Shown piece after piece: positions 13,817 to 22,434 of a stretch of 34,014 nt of DNA (within the stretch, counting starts at the first letter, position 1; each line of letters opens with the position of its first letter). The translations under genes were made by a program, and so were the position numbers. Source of the DNA: a virus. The DNA is taken from IMG/VR virus record IMGVR_UViG_3300047321_000279, positions 1 to 34,014 of that record. One strand, written 5' to 3'. The notes under the pieces are model-generated. The model did not search any database and was not told the DNA's origin. It worked only from the letters and a program-made list of their open reading frames with translations.

Positions 13817-15313
13817 ATGTCGATTCCAGCATCCCTGATTGCCAATGCGATTCCGAGCGTTATTAGCGCGGGCGGCACTGCGCTAGACCTCGTCGGCATT
13901 ATGTTGACGAATAATCCGCGCGTACCGATTGGCACCGTTCCACGTTTTCCCAATATCGACGCCGTCGGAAATTATTTTGGTGAATCTTCGCCGGAATATG
14001 CGCTCGCTGCCGTCTATTACAACGGTTTCAAGAATTCGACGAAGAAACCCGGTTCACTCGGTTTCTACCAGTATCCGGCGGCGCCGGTGTCTGCCTATCT
14101 GCGAGGCGGCTCGCTCGCGTCGATGACGCTTACGCAATTGCAGGCGCTGTCCGGCACGCTGTCGATCACTGTCGACGGCGTGGTGAAGACGTCGAGCAAC
14201 ATCAATCTTGCGTCGGCGACGAGTTTCTCGAATGCCGCGGCGCTCATCTCTGCCGCGTTCACCGGCGGCCCCACGGTCGCGTTCGACAGCCAGTCGAGCG
14301 GGTTCACGTTCACGTCCACCACGACCGGGGCGACATCCACGATCGGGTTCGCGACTGGCACGCTCGCGGCAGGTCTGTTGCTCACTCAAGCGACTGGCGC
14401 TGTGACCTCGCAAGGCGCGGCGGCGGCAACGCCTGCAACCGCGATGGCGGCCATCAAGAAGATCACCACGAACTGGGCGTCGTTCATGACGACGTTCGAT
14501 CCGGATGGCGGTACCGGCAACACGCAGAAGCAGGCGTTCGCTGCATGGACCGTCCAGCAGGGCAACCGCTTCCTGTACGCCGCATGGGATACGGACGCGA
14601 GCGCGACGACGACTGTCCCGGCGACCACGTCGCTCGGCTACCTCGCGAAGCAGAACGCGTGGTCGGGCGTTGCGCCGATCTGGGGTACGGCAGACAAGGC
14701 GGCGGTCCTGATGGGCTATGTCGCGTCGCTCGACTTCTCGGCGACCAACGGCCGCGCGACGGCCGCGTTCCGCTCGCAGGATGGTCTTTCGGCAGACGTC
14801 ACCGACGGCACGGTCTACACCAACCTGCTCGCGAACGGCTACAACTGCTACGGCGATTTCTCTACCGCGAACGACGACTTCCTGTTCCTCTCGAACGGTC
14901 AGCTTGCAGGCCAGTACGACTGGATCGATTCGTACGTCAACCAGATCTGGCTGAACAACCAGTTCCAGCTCGACATGATGCTTCTGCTCACCCAGTCGAA
15001 TTCGATTCCCTACAACCCCGACGGCGACACGCTGATCGAGGCCGGATTCGCGGACACGATCAACCAGTTCTCGAGGTTCGGGGGCCAGCGGGGCGGCGTC
15101 ACGCTCTCGTCTCTGCAGGCGGCCGAGGTGAACGCGGCTGCGGGGCTTGCGATCGATGGCGTTCTCTCGACGCGCGGCTGGTATCTGCAGGTTCTCGCTT
15201 CGCAAACCACGCCGACCGTGCGCCAGCAGCGCGGCTCGCCTCCGCTCAACTACTGGTACATGGACGGTCAATCGGTCCAGGTGCTGCAGATGGCTTCCGT
15301 CTTGGTGCAGTAA
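13817..15313 (+). CDS. Contractile tail sheath protein (DUF3383-like)
   Basis: This 498-residue protein is the sheath subunit that contracts to drive the tube through the host envelope, and it makes the phage a myovirus type. The N-terminus ([13 protein letters not shown]-like element at about 28-40; [21 protein letters not shown]) and the C-terminal region ([17 protein letters not shown], then [20 protein letters not shown]) match DUF3383-type sheaths. A variable Ser/Thr/Ala-rich insertion lies at about 100-210. A CCGGAG site precedes the ATG. It is followed 12 nt later by the tube gene, the standard sheath-tube order. Confidence 0.92.
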   Translation: MSIPASLIANAIPSVISAGGTALDLVGIMLTNNPRVPIGTVPRFPNIDAVGNYFGESSPEYALAAVYYNGFKNSTKKPGSLGFYQYPAAPVSAYLRGGSLASMTLTQLQALSGTLSITVDGVVKTSSNINLASATSFSNAAALISAAFTGGPTVAFDSQSSGFTFTSTTTGATSTIGFATGTLAAGLLLTQATGAVTSQGAAAATPATAMAAIKKITTNWASFMTTFDPDGGTGNTQKQAFAAWTVQQGNRFLYAAWDTDASATTTVPATTSLGYLAKQNAWSGVAPIWGTADKAAVLMGYVASLDFSATNGRATAAFRSQDGLSADVTDGTVYTNLLANGYNCYGDFSTANDDFLFLSNGQLAGQYDWIDSYVNQIWLNNQFQLDMMLLLTQSNSIPYNPDGDTLIEAGFADTINQFSRFGGQRGGVTLSSLQAAEVNAAAGLAIDGVLSTRGWYLQVLASQTTPTVRQQRGSPPLNYWYMDGQSVQVLQMASVLVQ

Positions 15314-15325
15314 GGGGACTAAAAC

Positions 15326-15754
15326 ATGGACATCACTTCCAGTAACGCAGTTTTCATGTTGTCGATCGCGACGATCTTCCCGGTCCCGCAGAAGCTCACC
15401 AAGTTCGGAGCGGACGCGATGTTTGCGACCGACGACGTCGAGCCGGCCGAAGTCGGCAAGGGTGCGGACGGCAACATGTTCGCCGGCTACACACCCTACA
15501 ACACGCCGCAGACGATCACGATCATGCCCGACTCGCCGTCGCTCTCGCTGTTCGAGCAGTGGCTCGCGGCCATGAAGGCGAACAGCACGATCTATGTGGC
15601 GAATGCGACCATCCGCATTCCATCAATCGGCAAGAAGTACACGCTGACGAACGGAGTACTCACGCGCATCCGCGCCATTCCTAACGCGCAGAAAGTGCTC
15701 ACGGCGATGGAGTATCAGATCACGTGGGATAACGTCGACCCGGCACCCTTCTGA
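15326..15754 (+). CDS. Tail tube protein
   Basis: A 142-residue beta-rich protein directly behind the sheath gene. It has the tube-family pattern: an N-terminal strand (SSNAVFMLSI), the loop AEVGKGADGNMFAGYTP, an acidic helix (LSLFEQWLAAMKAN) and a C-terminal strand with KVLTAMEYQITWDNVDP. This fits DUF3277-like tubes paired with DUF3383 sheaths. Polymerised rings of this protein form the inner tail tube. Spacing of 12 nt from the sheath and 2 nt to the chaperone supports co-expression. Tube identity is strong from order; family name is from memory. Confidence 0.85.
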   Translation: MDITSSNAVFMLSIATIFPVPQKLTKFGADAMFATDDVEPAEVGKGADGNMFAGYTPYNTPQTITIMPDSPSLSLFEQWLAAMKANSTIYVANATIRIPSIGKKYTLTNGVLTRIRAIPNAQKVLTAMEYQITWDNVDPAPF

Positions 15755-15756
15755 CC

Positions 15757-16197
15757 ATGCGCAAAACACTCACCTATACCGTGACGGCCGAGGGCCGCGA
15801 CAAGGGCAAGGTCTTTCTGATCACTGAAATGCCCGCGTCGCAAGCCGAAGAATGGGCGACGCGCGCGCTCTTCACTGCGATGAATTACGGCGTCGAGATA
15901 CCCGACGAACTCCTGTCGGCGGGTCTCGCAGGTCTTGCCGCGCTCGGCATGAAGTCGCTGGCGAAAGTGCCATACGACATGGTCAAGCCGCTGTTCGACG
16001 AGATGATGGGCTGTGTCCAGATCGTTCCAGACCGTGCGAATCCGCAGTATGCGCGACCACTGCTCGAGGATGACGTCGAAGAAGTCTCAACCCGGCTGAT
16101 GCTCCGCAAAGCGACGCTTACCCTGCATCTCGATTTTTTTCTCGCCGCCGCCCCGTCAACACAGGCTCCGGTCGCGGCCAGTACGTCGCCGGCCTGA
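15757..16197 (+). CDS. Tail assembly chaperone, short form (gpG-like)
   Basis: A 146-residue helical protein located between tube and tape measure, the position of tail-assembly chaperones that coat the tape measure before tube polymerisation. N-terminal strands (KVFLITEMPASQAEEWATRAL) and a central helical block (LLSAGLAGLAALGMKSLAKV) fit this group. The last 18 codons after TTT TTT (ending 16140) are Ala/Pro/Thr-rich and lack conserved character, as expected for the unshifted tail. A slippery T_TTT_TTT at 16134-16140 gives the long form described separately. Confidence 0.85.
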   Translation: MRKTLTYTVTAEGRDKGKVFLITEMPASQAEEWATRALFTAMNYGVEIPDELLSAGLAGLAALGMKSLAKVPYDMVKPLFDEMMGCVQIVPDRANPQYARPLLEDDVEEVSTRLMLRKATLTLHLDFFLAAAPSTQAPVAASTSPA

Positions 16198-16364
16198 TCG
16201 AGTACGAGAACCTGCCCCCGTCCATCGGGGCAGTGGTTTCCCGGCGCCTCGCGACGCTGCATGAGCTACAGACGATCTACGGGGCCGAAGACCTGTACAA
16301 CCTGCTCGAGGTGATCGTCGTCGATGGCCACAACGAGCGCGTGCTGAGCAAACCGAGGAAATGA
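15757..16364 (+). CDS. Tail assembly chaperone, long form made by -1 frameshift (gpGT-like)
   Basis: The fusion is read 15757-16140 and then, after slipping back one base, 16140-16364, giving about 202 residues. The slippery heptamer T_TTT_TTT (16134-16140) is exactly in register with zero-frame codons TTT TTT. The -1 frame after it is open for 74 codons to the TGA at 16362-16364, 3 nt before the tape-measure ATG. It encodes protein-like sequence (GQYVAGLIEYENLPPSIGAV, LHELQTIYGAEDLYNLLEVI). Without a shift this roughly 170-bp gap would hold no start or gene. Matches the known lambda G/GT mechanism. Confidence 0.8.
16134..16140 (+). promoter_or_regulatory. -1 ribosomal frameshift slippery site T_TTT_TTT
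   Basis: Seven consecutive T residues placed so that the zero-frame P- and A-site codons are both TTT (16135-16140). Slipping one base back re-pairs both tRNAs perfectly. The site lies near the 3' end of the chaperone gene. A 7-bp hairpin (CTGCCCC/GGGGCAG, 16212-16233) lies about 70 nt downstream, probably too far to stimulate slipping. Confidence 0.75.
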
Positions 16365-16367
16365 AGC

Positions 16368-18206
16368 ATGGCAACTGTCGTCGACGCGCTTGTCGTCACT
16401 CTCGGGCTAGACCTTGCCGCGTTCAAGCGCGGTAAGGCCGACGCTACCAAAGCCACAAAGACTCTCACCGCCGAAGAGCGAGAAGCCGCGAAGTCTATCG
16501 AGGCCGCCAACAAACGCGCGGCCGAATCCTTCCAGAAAGTCCGCAATGAAGTGCTCGCGCTGGTGGCGATCTTCACCGCCGGCATGGGCATCAAGAACTT
16601 CACCGAGAGCACGATCAACTCGGCGGCAAGCCTCGGCTTCATGGCGAAAAACCTGCAGATGAGCACGCAGGATCTGTCGGCATGGCAGCGGGCGGCTGAA
16701 CGCGCCGGCGGCAGCGCCGAGGGCATCACCAGCGCGTTGCAGGCGTCACAGCAGGAAGTCGCCAAGTTCAAGCTCGGTCAGGTGAGCGATTCGCAGCAGT
16801 GGTTTCTTCGCTTCGGTGGCTCGGTCAAGGATCTAAAGGACGGCAACTCCTATTTGCTCGCGCGCTCGCGCATCGTTGCGGGCCTGTTCAAAACTGACCC
16901 GGGCCGCGCGCGTCTCGTCGCGCAGCAGATGGGCATCGGAGACGGCGAGTTCAATCTGCTGAAGCAGGGACCGCAGGCGGTGCTTGCGCTGGTCGCAGCG
17001 CAGCAGAAGAACTCGGCCATCACCGAAAGGCAGGCGGCGCAGGCGCTCACGCTGAAGAACGAGTGGCTCGACTTCTCCGATCGGTTGAAGTATGTCGGCA
17101 CGACCATTCTGCTCGAGCTCATTCCGGTGTTCGAGAAGTGGCTCACAAAGCTCCAGGCGATGGCCGACTGGGTGGCAGACCACAAGGCAGACATTACGAA
17201 GTGGGTAGATAACGCGGTGTCCGCTGCGCAGCGCTTTATCGAGTGGGCGGATAAGGCGGCCGATTCCGTGGGCGGTTGGAAGAACGTGCTGATCGGTCTG
17301 GCGGGTCTCAAAGTACTGTCGATGTCGTCGGGCATTCTTTCGCTCGCTGGCGCTTTCCTGAAACTCGGCGGTGCGCTTAGCGGTATCTCGACGGCGGGCG
17401 CCGCGGCGCTGCCGATCCTCGCCAAGCTGCTCGGTGTGGCTGGCCTCGCGCTGCATAGCGAGAGCCTGAATCAGGGCGAAGACGACGAGCTTGCGAAGCA
17501 CCGGCCTAAGGCTGGCGACACGTGGCAGGGTGACCCGGTCGGCGACAAGCGGCGCGGCGGCGTAGGCAAAGACCCCGCGGCGCGCGCGGCTGTCGCGCGA
17601 TTCATGCAGATGGGCTGGTCGCGTGAGCAAGCCTCTGGACTGGTCGCCAATCTGTGGAAAGAGAGTCTGCTGAACCCGCAGGCGGTCGGCGACAACGGGC
17701 ACGCGTACGGCATCGGTCAGTGGCATGAAGACCGTCAGGAAGCGTTCCGCAAACTCTTCGGCATGGACATCCGCAAATCGACGCTTGACCAGCAGTTGCA
17801 ATTCGCCAACTACGAACTCACGCAGGGCAATGAACAGGGCGCCGGTCGCCGGTTGCGTGGCGCGACCAATGCGCTCGACGCAGGCGCCATCGTCTCGCGC
17901 TACTACGAGCGTCCTGCTAACACTGATGGCGAAGCGCAGGCGCGCGCGCGGGCGGCGTCCGAGCTTTATGCCGCTCTCGGTCAGGCGAACGCCGCCCAGA
18001 TCGCAAGTCAAGGCGCGGGCGCGCGCGAAGTGGTTCCGCAATCGTCGAACAGCACGACCAACACGTCTACCGCCGAGACGCACATCAACGGCCCGATCAA
18101 TATCCAGACGCAGGCAACGGACGCCAACGGGATTGTGCGCGACCTCGGCAAGTCCCTGCAGCGCTATAACTTCGCGGTACCGCAAGCGAACACGGGGCTC
18201 AGCTGA
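16368..18206 (+). CDS. Tail tape measure protein with C-terminal phage-tail lysozyme domain
   Basis: The 612-residue protein sets tail length and helps DNA entry. The N-terminus is coiled coil (about 15-75; KATKTLTAEEREAAKSIEAA), then helical rods with LQMSTQDLSAWQRAAERAGG. Hydrophobic, possibly membrane-inserting segments lie at about 310-375. Residues about 405-500 form a tail-tip lysozyme-like domain: MGWSREQASGLVANLWKES with candidate catalytic E432, then AYGIGQWHEDRQEAF. This would cleave peptidoglycan during injection. The C-terminus is Ser/Thr-rich then beta-rich. It starts 3 nt after the frameshifted chaperone and overlaps the next start (TGATG). It is rather short for a contractile tail, suggesting a short tail. 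Confidence 0.9.
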   Translation: MATVVDALVVTLGLDLAAFKRGKADATKATKTLTAEEREAAKSIEAANKRAAESFQKVRNEVLALVAIFTAGMGIKNFTESTINSAASLGFMAKNLQMSTQDLSAWQRAAERAGGSAEGITSALQASQQEVAKFKLGQVSDSQQWFLRFGGSVKDLKDGNSYLLARSRIVAGLFKTDPGRARLVAQQMGIGDGEFNLLKQGPQAVLALVAAQQKNSAITERQAAQALTLKNEWLDFSDRLKYVGTTILLELIPVFEKWLTKLQAMADWVADHKADITKWVDNAVSAAQRFIEWADKAADSVGGWKNVLIGLAGLKVLSMSSGILSLAGAFLKLGGALSGISTAGAAALPILAKLLGVAGLALHSESLNQGEDDELAKHRPKAGDTWQGDPVGDKRRGGVGKDPAARAAVARFMQMGWSREQASGLVANLWKESLLNPQAVGDNGHAYGIGQWHEDRQEAFRKLFGMDIRKSTLDQQLQFANYELTQGNEQGAGRRLRGATNALDAGAIVSRYYERPANTDGEAQARARAASELYAALGQANAAQIASQGAGAREVVPQSSNSTTNTSTAETHINGPINIQTQATDANGIVRDLGKSLQRYNFAVPQANTGLS

Positions 18207-18898
18207 TGCCACTACCGGACCTTCCAGTTCCGCAATTCCCGAACGTCCCGGCACTACCGGGCGTTCCCGCTTTGGCGCGCCTCGCAGGCACGCCAGTCGT
18301 CACCGAGATTAATAGCCTGCTGATCTCTGCCGGCCTCGGCCAACTGGCGCTCGGTTTCGCGAAGCCTGTCTGGGGCATCTTCGACGCGAACAATCAGCCG
18401 ATCGCCGTGGCCGACAGCGTGCGAGCCGTCCAGTTTCGCGCGGACTCGCGGGTGTCGGATTACCCGCAAGAAGCGGGCGCGTTCCAGTCATACAACAAGG
18501 TGCAGCAGCCTTACGCGTCTGTCGTGAGCATGGTGTGCGGCGGTGACGAGCAGCGGCGCGCCAACTTCCTCTCTGCGATCGACGTCGCGAAGCGTTCAAC
18601 TGACCTCTACAGCATCGTCATGCCGGAAGTGGTCTACAACAACGCGAACATCGTCACTTATGACTATCGGCGCGAGCAGCGCAACGGCGCGACGCTCATC
18701 ATCGCGGATCTGCACATCGAAGAGATCCGCGTCAGTGCCACCGCAGCATTCGACAACGTGCAGAACCCGGCGTCCGCCGATCCGGCGAGCCAGGGACAGG
18801 TTCAAGCGGCGGATCCGACTGCTGCGCGCGCCGCGGCACTTCAGAAGATCGCCAGCGACCACGGTTTGACCGTTATCACTTCCGCGGTGACGCAATGA
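18206..18898 (+). CDS. Baseplate/distal tail protein, Dit-like
   Basis: A 230-residue protein with a Pro-rich N-terminus (PLPDLPVPQFPNVPALPGVP) and a beta-rich Dit-like core containing AVQFRADSRVSDYPQEAGAFQSYN and VVYNNANIVTYDYRREQRNGATLIIADLHIEEIRV (both read here as motif regions at about 73-95 and 148-180). Such proteins start the baseplate at the tube end. The C-terminal 45 residues are Ala/Gln-rich and probably flexible. It overlaps the tape measure by one base and the plug gene by 4 nt. Family identification is from motif memory and gene order. Confidence 0.75.
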   Translation: MPLPDLPVPQFPNVPALPGVPALARLAGTPVVTEINSLLISAGLGQLALGFAKPVWGIFDANNQPIAVADSVRAVQFRADSRVSDYPQEAGAFQSYNKVQQPYASVVSMVCGGDEQRRANFLSAIDVAKRSTDLYSIVMPEVVYNNANIVTYDYRREQRNGATLIIADLHIEEIRVSATAAFDNVQNPASADPASQGQVQAADPTAARAAALQKIASDHGLTVITSAVTQ

Positions 18899-19197
18899 AG
18901 ATCATTCCTCTCTCGGCTGTACCGTCGCAGAAACTCAGCGTTTTGCTTGGCAATCAGTATTGCCAGATCAAGGTGTATCAAAAGACCACAGGCCTTTATA
19001 TCGACGTTTCGGTCAACGACGTGCCGCTTGTCAGCGGCGTGGTGTGTCGCAATGCTGTGCCGATCGTTCGCTATACCTATCTGGGATTTGCTGGCGACCT
19101 GCTGTTTCTCGACACGCGAGGCAGCGACGATCCGCAATACCTGGGACTCGCGGACCGCTTCGAGCTCATCTACTTCGCAGCAGGTGAGCTCGCATGA
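18895..19197 (+). CDS. Baseplate plug protein, Pam3 gp18-like
   Basis: A 100-residue beta-rich protein with the small-plug pattern: an N-terminal IPLSAVPSQKLSVLLGNQY, a strand with QIKVYQKTTGLYIDVSVN, then VPLVSGVVCRN and a C-terminal YLGFAGDLLFLDTRG...RFELIYF. It resembles the baseplate plug described in cyanophage Pam3, which seals the tube end. It overlaps both neighbours by 4 nt between the Dit-like and hub genes, the expected order. Codon use is somewhat less GC-rich than flanking genes. The role rests on family resemblance and position. Confidence 0.75.
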   Translation: MKIIPLSAVPSQKLSVLLGNQYCQIKVYQKTTGLYIDVSVNDVPLVSGVVCRNAVPIVRYTYLGFAGDLLFLDTRGSDDPQYLGLADRFELIYFAAGELA

Positions 19198-20054
19198 GTT
19201 TCACGCGCAAACGCATCGATGTAACGGTCACCCTGGGCACCGGCCAGTTCGGTGACTCCGGATCCAACGTGGTCACGCTCAGCGGCCTGCGCGTGCATGC
19301 CGGCATTCAGGTCTATGGCGGTGAGGCGATGCCTCAGGCCCAATTGCGGATCTTTGGCCTGCCGCTCGACATGATCAATCAGTTGACGACCATCGGCCCG
19401 ATCAACTCGGCGATCATGTTCAACAATGCGGTGTTGGTCGCGGCCGGCGACGACGAGACCGGCATGCAGACCATCTACAGCGGCACGATCTGGCAAGCGT
19501 GGGGCGAGTTTCAGGGCACGCCTGATGCGCCGCTGAACATCACTGGGCTCGGCGGTCTTGCGGCCGCCCTGAAGCCCGTCGGTGCGCTGAGCTACCCGGG
19601 CTCTGCCGACGTCGCGACCATCATGCAGACGCTTGCCCAGAGCATGGGCCTCGCGTTCGAGAACAACGGCGTGAGCGTGCAGCTGTCGAACCCATATTTC
19701 CCCGGCACGGCACTCGCACAACTCCGCGCGTGCGCGCGCGCAGCCGACATCTATTTCGCCATCGACCGGGGCACGCTCGCCATCTGGCCGAAAGATGGCG
19801 CGCGCGGTGGCGATGTGCCGCTGATCTCGCCGGCTACAGGCATGGTCGGGTATCCGACGTTCGCGAGCAATGGCCTGTCGCTGACGACGCTCTTCAATCC
19901 GTCGATCAAACCGGGCGGCGTCGTGCAGGTGGAGAGCGCCCTCAAAGTCGCGTGCGGGAAATGGACCGTGCTGCAGGTGGCGCACTCGCTCCAGAGCGAA
20001 ACGCCAAACGGCCAGTGGTTCACGACGATTCTAGGGGTGCCCGTCAATGGCTAA
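19194..20054 (+). CDS. Baseplate hub protein (gp44/gp27-like)
   Basis: A 286-residue beta-rich protein placed before the spike gene. Segments such as GLRVHAGIQVYGG, AQLRIFGLPLDMINQLT, SGTIWQAWGEF, ADVATIMQTLAQSMGLAFEN and AARAADIYFAIDRGTLAIWP-like strands fit the hub fold that connects tube and spike (T4 gp27/Mu gp44 role). Length is in the usual range for simple hubs. It overlaps the plug gene by 4 nt and the spike gene by 8 nt. The functional call is good; exact subfamily is not determined. Confidence 0.8.
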   Translation: MSFTRKRIDVTVTLGTGQFGDSGSNVVTLSGLRVHAGIQVYGGEAMPQAQLRIFGLPLDMINQLTTIGPINSAIMFNNAVLVAAGDDETGMQTIYSGTIWQAWGEFQGTPDAPLNITGLGGLAAALKPVGALSYPGSADVATIMQTLAQSMGLAFENNGVSVQLSNPYFPGTALAQLRACARAADIYFAIDRGTLAIWPKDGARGGDVPLISPATGMVGYPTFASNGLSLTTLFNPSIKPGGVVQVESALKVACGKWTVLQVAHSLQSETPNGQWFTTILGVPVNG

Positions 20055-20808
20055 CGAACAGGGCTATCGCGGCAGCGCTGATGCGACATCCGGCGGCTCG
20101 GACTTCAACGCGCAGACGTTCCTCATCTGGCAGGTTCTGGCGGGTATCAGCACGGCCAAGCTGGTGAAGGTAATCAACGTTACGAATAGCGGCGGCCTCG
20201 CGCCCGTCGGGTTCGTCGACGTGCAACCGCTCGTGAACCAACTCGACGGCTACGGCCTCGCGGTAGAACACGGCACCGTCTACAACCTCCCGTATTTCCG
20301 GCTGCAAGGCGGCACCAACGCGGTAATCCTCGATCCACAGGTAGGCGACATTGGCGCAGCGATCATCTGCGATCGCGACATCTCTGCGGTCAAGTCGACG
20401 AAGGCGCAGGCGAACCCCGGATCGAAACGCAAGTTCGACGCGGCGGACGGCCTGTATCTCGGTGGCTATCTGAACGGCGTGCCGCAGCAGTACGTGCAGT
20501 TCTCGTCGGCGGGCATCGCCATCGTCTCGCCGACGAAGATCACATTGCAGGCGCCGCTCGTCGAGGTGGACGCGTCGACGTCGCTCACGGTCAACTCGCC
20601 GCAGTCCGGGTTTAGCGGGACGGTGATCGTTCAGGGGCTTTTGTCATGGCTCGCCGGCATGACCGGCAGCGTGTCCAGTGGCGTTGCCTCGCTCATCACT
20701 GGCGCCGTGCAGTTCGTCGGCTCGATCACTTCGAACGGCAAAGCGATCGACAGCACTCACACCCACCACGAAAACGGAGCGGGCAGCAACACGAACCCGC
20801 CTAACTGA
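20047..20808 (+). CDS. Baseplate spike protein (gp138/gpV-like) with HxH tip
   Basis: The 253-residue protein is the membrane-piercing central spike. It has an OB-fold-like N-terminal domain (LVKVINVTNSGGLAPVGFV, VQPLVNQLDG, LDPQVGDIGAAIICDRDIS) resembling gp138/gpV N-terminal domains. A repetitive beta-helix stretch (about 155-230; ITLQAPLVEVDAS, LTVNSPQSG) follows. The C-terminus ends in STHTHHENG with H238-T-H240, the motif that binds an iron ion at the spike apex in P2 V and Mu gp45. It overlaps the hub by 8 nt and the wedge gene by one base. Confidence 0.85.
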   Translation: MANEQGYRGSADATSGGSDFNAQTFLIWQVLAGISTAKLVKVINVTNSGGLAPVGFVDVQPLVNQLDGYGLAVEHGTVYNLPYFRLQGGTNAVILDPQVGDIGAAIICDRDISAVKSTKAQANPGSKRKFDAADGLYLGGYLNGVPQQYVQFSSAGIAIVSPTKITLQAPLVEVDASTSLTVNSPQSGFSGTVIVQGLLSWLAGMTGSVSSGVASLITGAVQFVGSITSNGKAIDSTHTHHENGAGSNTNPPN

Positions 20809-21158
20809 TGAACACGCTACTTCTCGATCAGACCACCTGGGATCTTTGCCTCGATGCGAGCGGCAATATCGCACTCGCGAGCGATCCGTATGCGATCGCG
20901 CAGGACGTCGCTAGCGCCGTGCGCACATTCCGCGGCGAGTGCTGGTTTAACACCGTCGACGGCGTGCCTTACTTCTCGGAGGTGCTCGGGCAATCGCCGC
21001 CGTTGCAGCTGGTGCAGTCGCTCATTGAGCAGGCCGCGCTCACCGTCAACGAAGTGGTAAAGGCGGTCGCGACGATCACCTCATTCGAGGGCCGCACGAT
21101 CAAAGGCAACGTTCAGGTGACAACGTCGAGCGGCATCTCCATTCCTGTCTCCTTCTGA
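20808..21158 (+). CDS. Baseplate wedge protein, gp25/Mu gp46-like
   Basis: A 116-residue protein in the slot between spike and J-like wedge. It shows the gp25-like lysozyme-related wedge pattern: WDLCLDASGNIALASDPYAIAQDVASAVRTFRGE (about 11-44), FNTVDGVPYFSEVLG, and a closing strand region with VQVTTSSGISIPVSF. These proteins link the inner baseplate to the sheath. Start overlaps the spike stop by one base and the next gene is 10 nt downstream. Length fits the family. Confidence 0.85.
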   Translation: MNTLLLDQTTWDLCLDASGNIALASDPYAIAQDVASAVRTFRGECWFNTVDGVPYFSEVLGQSPPLQLVQSLIEQAALTVNEVVKAVATITSFEGRTIKGNVQVTTSSGISIPVSF

Positions 21159-21168
21159 GGTAACCGAC

Positions 21169-22404
21169 ATGTCGACTCCGACTTCCAGCGTACCGCCGAT
21201 CACGTGGGCACCGAGCGGCCCGGTCGTCCCGGACGAGTCCGCGATCCTCGCCGGCGTGTTCGCCGATGCCAACGCCGCGTTCGGCGGCAACATGAACACG
21301 ACGAACGCCGACGGCACGTCGAATCTGAAAACGCCGCAGGGACAACTCGCCTCGAGCACGACTGCAATCATCGGCGCAAAGAACGACGACATCCTCGAAG
21401 TCGTGAACGGCGTAGATCCGGATACGGCCGATGGTCGGTTTCAGGACGCCATCGGCCGGATCTATTTCATCGACCGCAATCCGGCCGAGCCGACCGCAGT
21501 AACGGCGACTTGCAGCGGCCTGGTGAACACGCCGATCCCGGTAGGCGCCAAGGCGCAGAGCGTGACCGACGGCAACATTTATCTGTGCACGCAGGCGGGC
21601 GTGATTCCCGCCGGCGGAAGCATTGACCTGCCGTTTGCATGTGCTGTTACCGGCCCGATCGCGTGCCCGGCCGGCTCGCTCAAGATCTATCAACAGATTC
21701 CGGGGTGCGACTCGATCACGAATGCTTCCGACGGTGTGATCGGCTCGGACGTTGAGACGCGGGCGGATTTCGAGAACCGGCGTCGGCAGTCGGTCGCGCT
21801 GAACTCGAAGGGCAGTGTGCCGTCTGTGCGCGGTGCAGTGCTGAGTGTCGCGAACGTGCTCGACGCCTACGTCGTCGACAATCCCCTCGGGACACCGGCC
21901 ACCGTGGGCGGTGTGACGCTGTTGCCGAACTCGCTGTATGTGTGCGTCGCCGGCGGCGCCGCTCAGGATATTGCGAATGCCATCTGGTCGAAGAAGGGGC
22001 CGGGCTGCAACTACAACGGCAGCACGACCGTAACGGTGTACGACACGGAAGGCTATACCGCGCCGTATCCGGCATACCCGGTCAGCTACCAGATTGCCGC
22101 TGGCCTGCCCATCCTGTACGCCGTGCAGATCGCCAATGTGCCGGGCCTACCGTCGGACATCGTGACACAGGTGCAGAACGCGATTATCAAAGCCTTCACC
22201 GGCGCCGACGGCGGCCAACGCGCGCGTATCGGCCGCACGATCTACGCGAGCCGGTATTACACCGGCATCGAGGCCATTAACCCGAACGTCGAATTAATCG
22301 CGGTTCAAATCGGCACCGTGACAGCTAATCAGAATTCGGTGACCGTGAACATTAACCAGATTCCGACGATTTCAGCGAATAACATCGCCGTTACTCTCGT
22401 ATGA
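21169..22404 (+). CDS. Baseplate J-like wedge protein
   Basis: The 411-residue protein matches Baseplate_J (P2 J/T4 gp6/Mu gp47): N-terminal helix with DESAILAGVFADANAAFGG, DDILEVVNGVDPDTADGRF, the core IGRIYFIDRNPAEPTAV, then ETRADFENRRRQSVAL with SVRGAVLSVANVLDAYVVDNP, and a C-terminal strand block (VELIAVQIGTVTANQNSVTV). J proteins form the wedge ring that triggers contraction. A CTGAGG sequence precedes the ATG. The last 150 bp are AT-richer, continuing into the next gene. Confidence 0.92.
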   Translation: MSTPTSSVPPITWAPSGPVVPDESAILAGVFADANAAFGGNMNTTNADGTSNLKTPQGQLASSTTAIIGAKNDDILEVVNGVDPDTADGRFQDAIGRIYFIDRNPAEPTAVTATCSGLVNTPIPVGAKAQSVTDGNIYLCTQAGVIPAGGSIDLPFACAVTGPIACPAGSLKIYQQIPGCDSITNASDGVIGSDVETRADFENRRRQSVALNSKGSVPSVRGAVLSVANVLDAYVVDNPLGTPATVGGVTLLPNSLYVCVAGGAAQDIANAIWSKKGPGCNYNGSTTVTVYDTEGYTAPYPAYPVSYQIAAGLPILYAVQIANVPGLPSDIVTQVQNAIIKAFTGADGGQRARIGRTIYASRYYTGIEAINPNVELIAVQIGTVTANQNSVTVNINQIPTISANNIAVTLV

Positions 22405-22434
22405 TTCTGAAATTGGATTTTCAGGTGCAGGATT

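Noticed and set aside
14054-15271. Leftward open frame (405 codons) opposite the sheath gene
   Set aside because: Arg-rich composition without motifs, fully inside the sheath gene.
16212-16233. Hairpin CTGCCCC/GGGGCAG as frameshift stimulator or terminator
   Set aside because: It is about 70 nt from the slippery site and inside the -1 frame coding region with no T run; stimulatory structures normally lie within about 10 nt.
16833-18254. Long leftward open frame (473 codons) opposite the tape measure gene
   Set aside because: Its product is Arg/Val/Asp-rich with no domain pattern; it is an antisense shadow of GC-rich coding sequence, and the + strand frame has clear tape-measure and lysozyme motifs.
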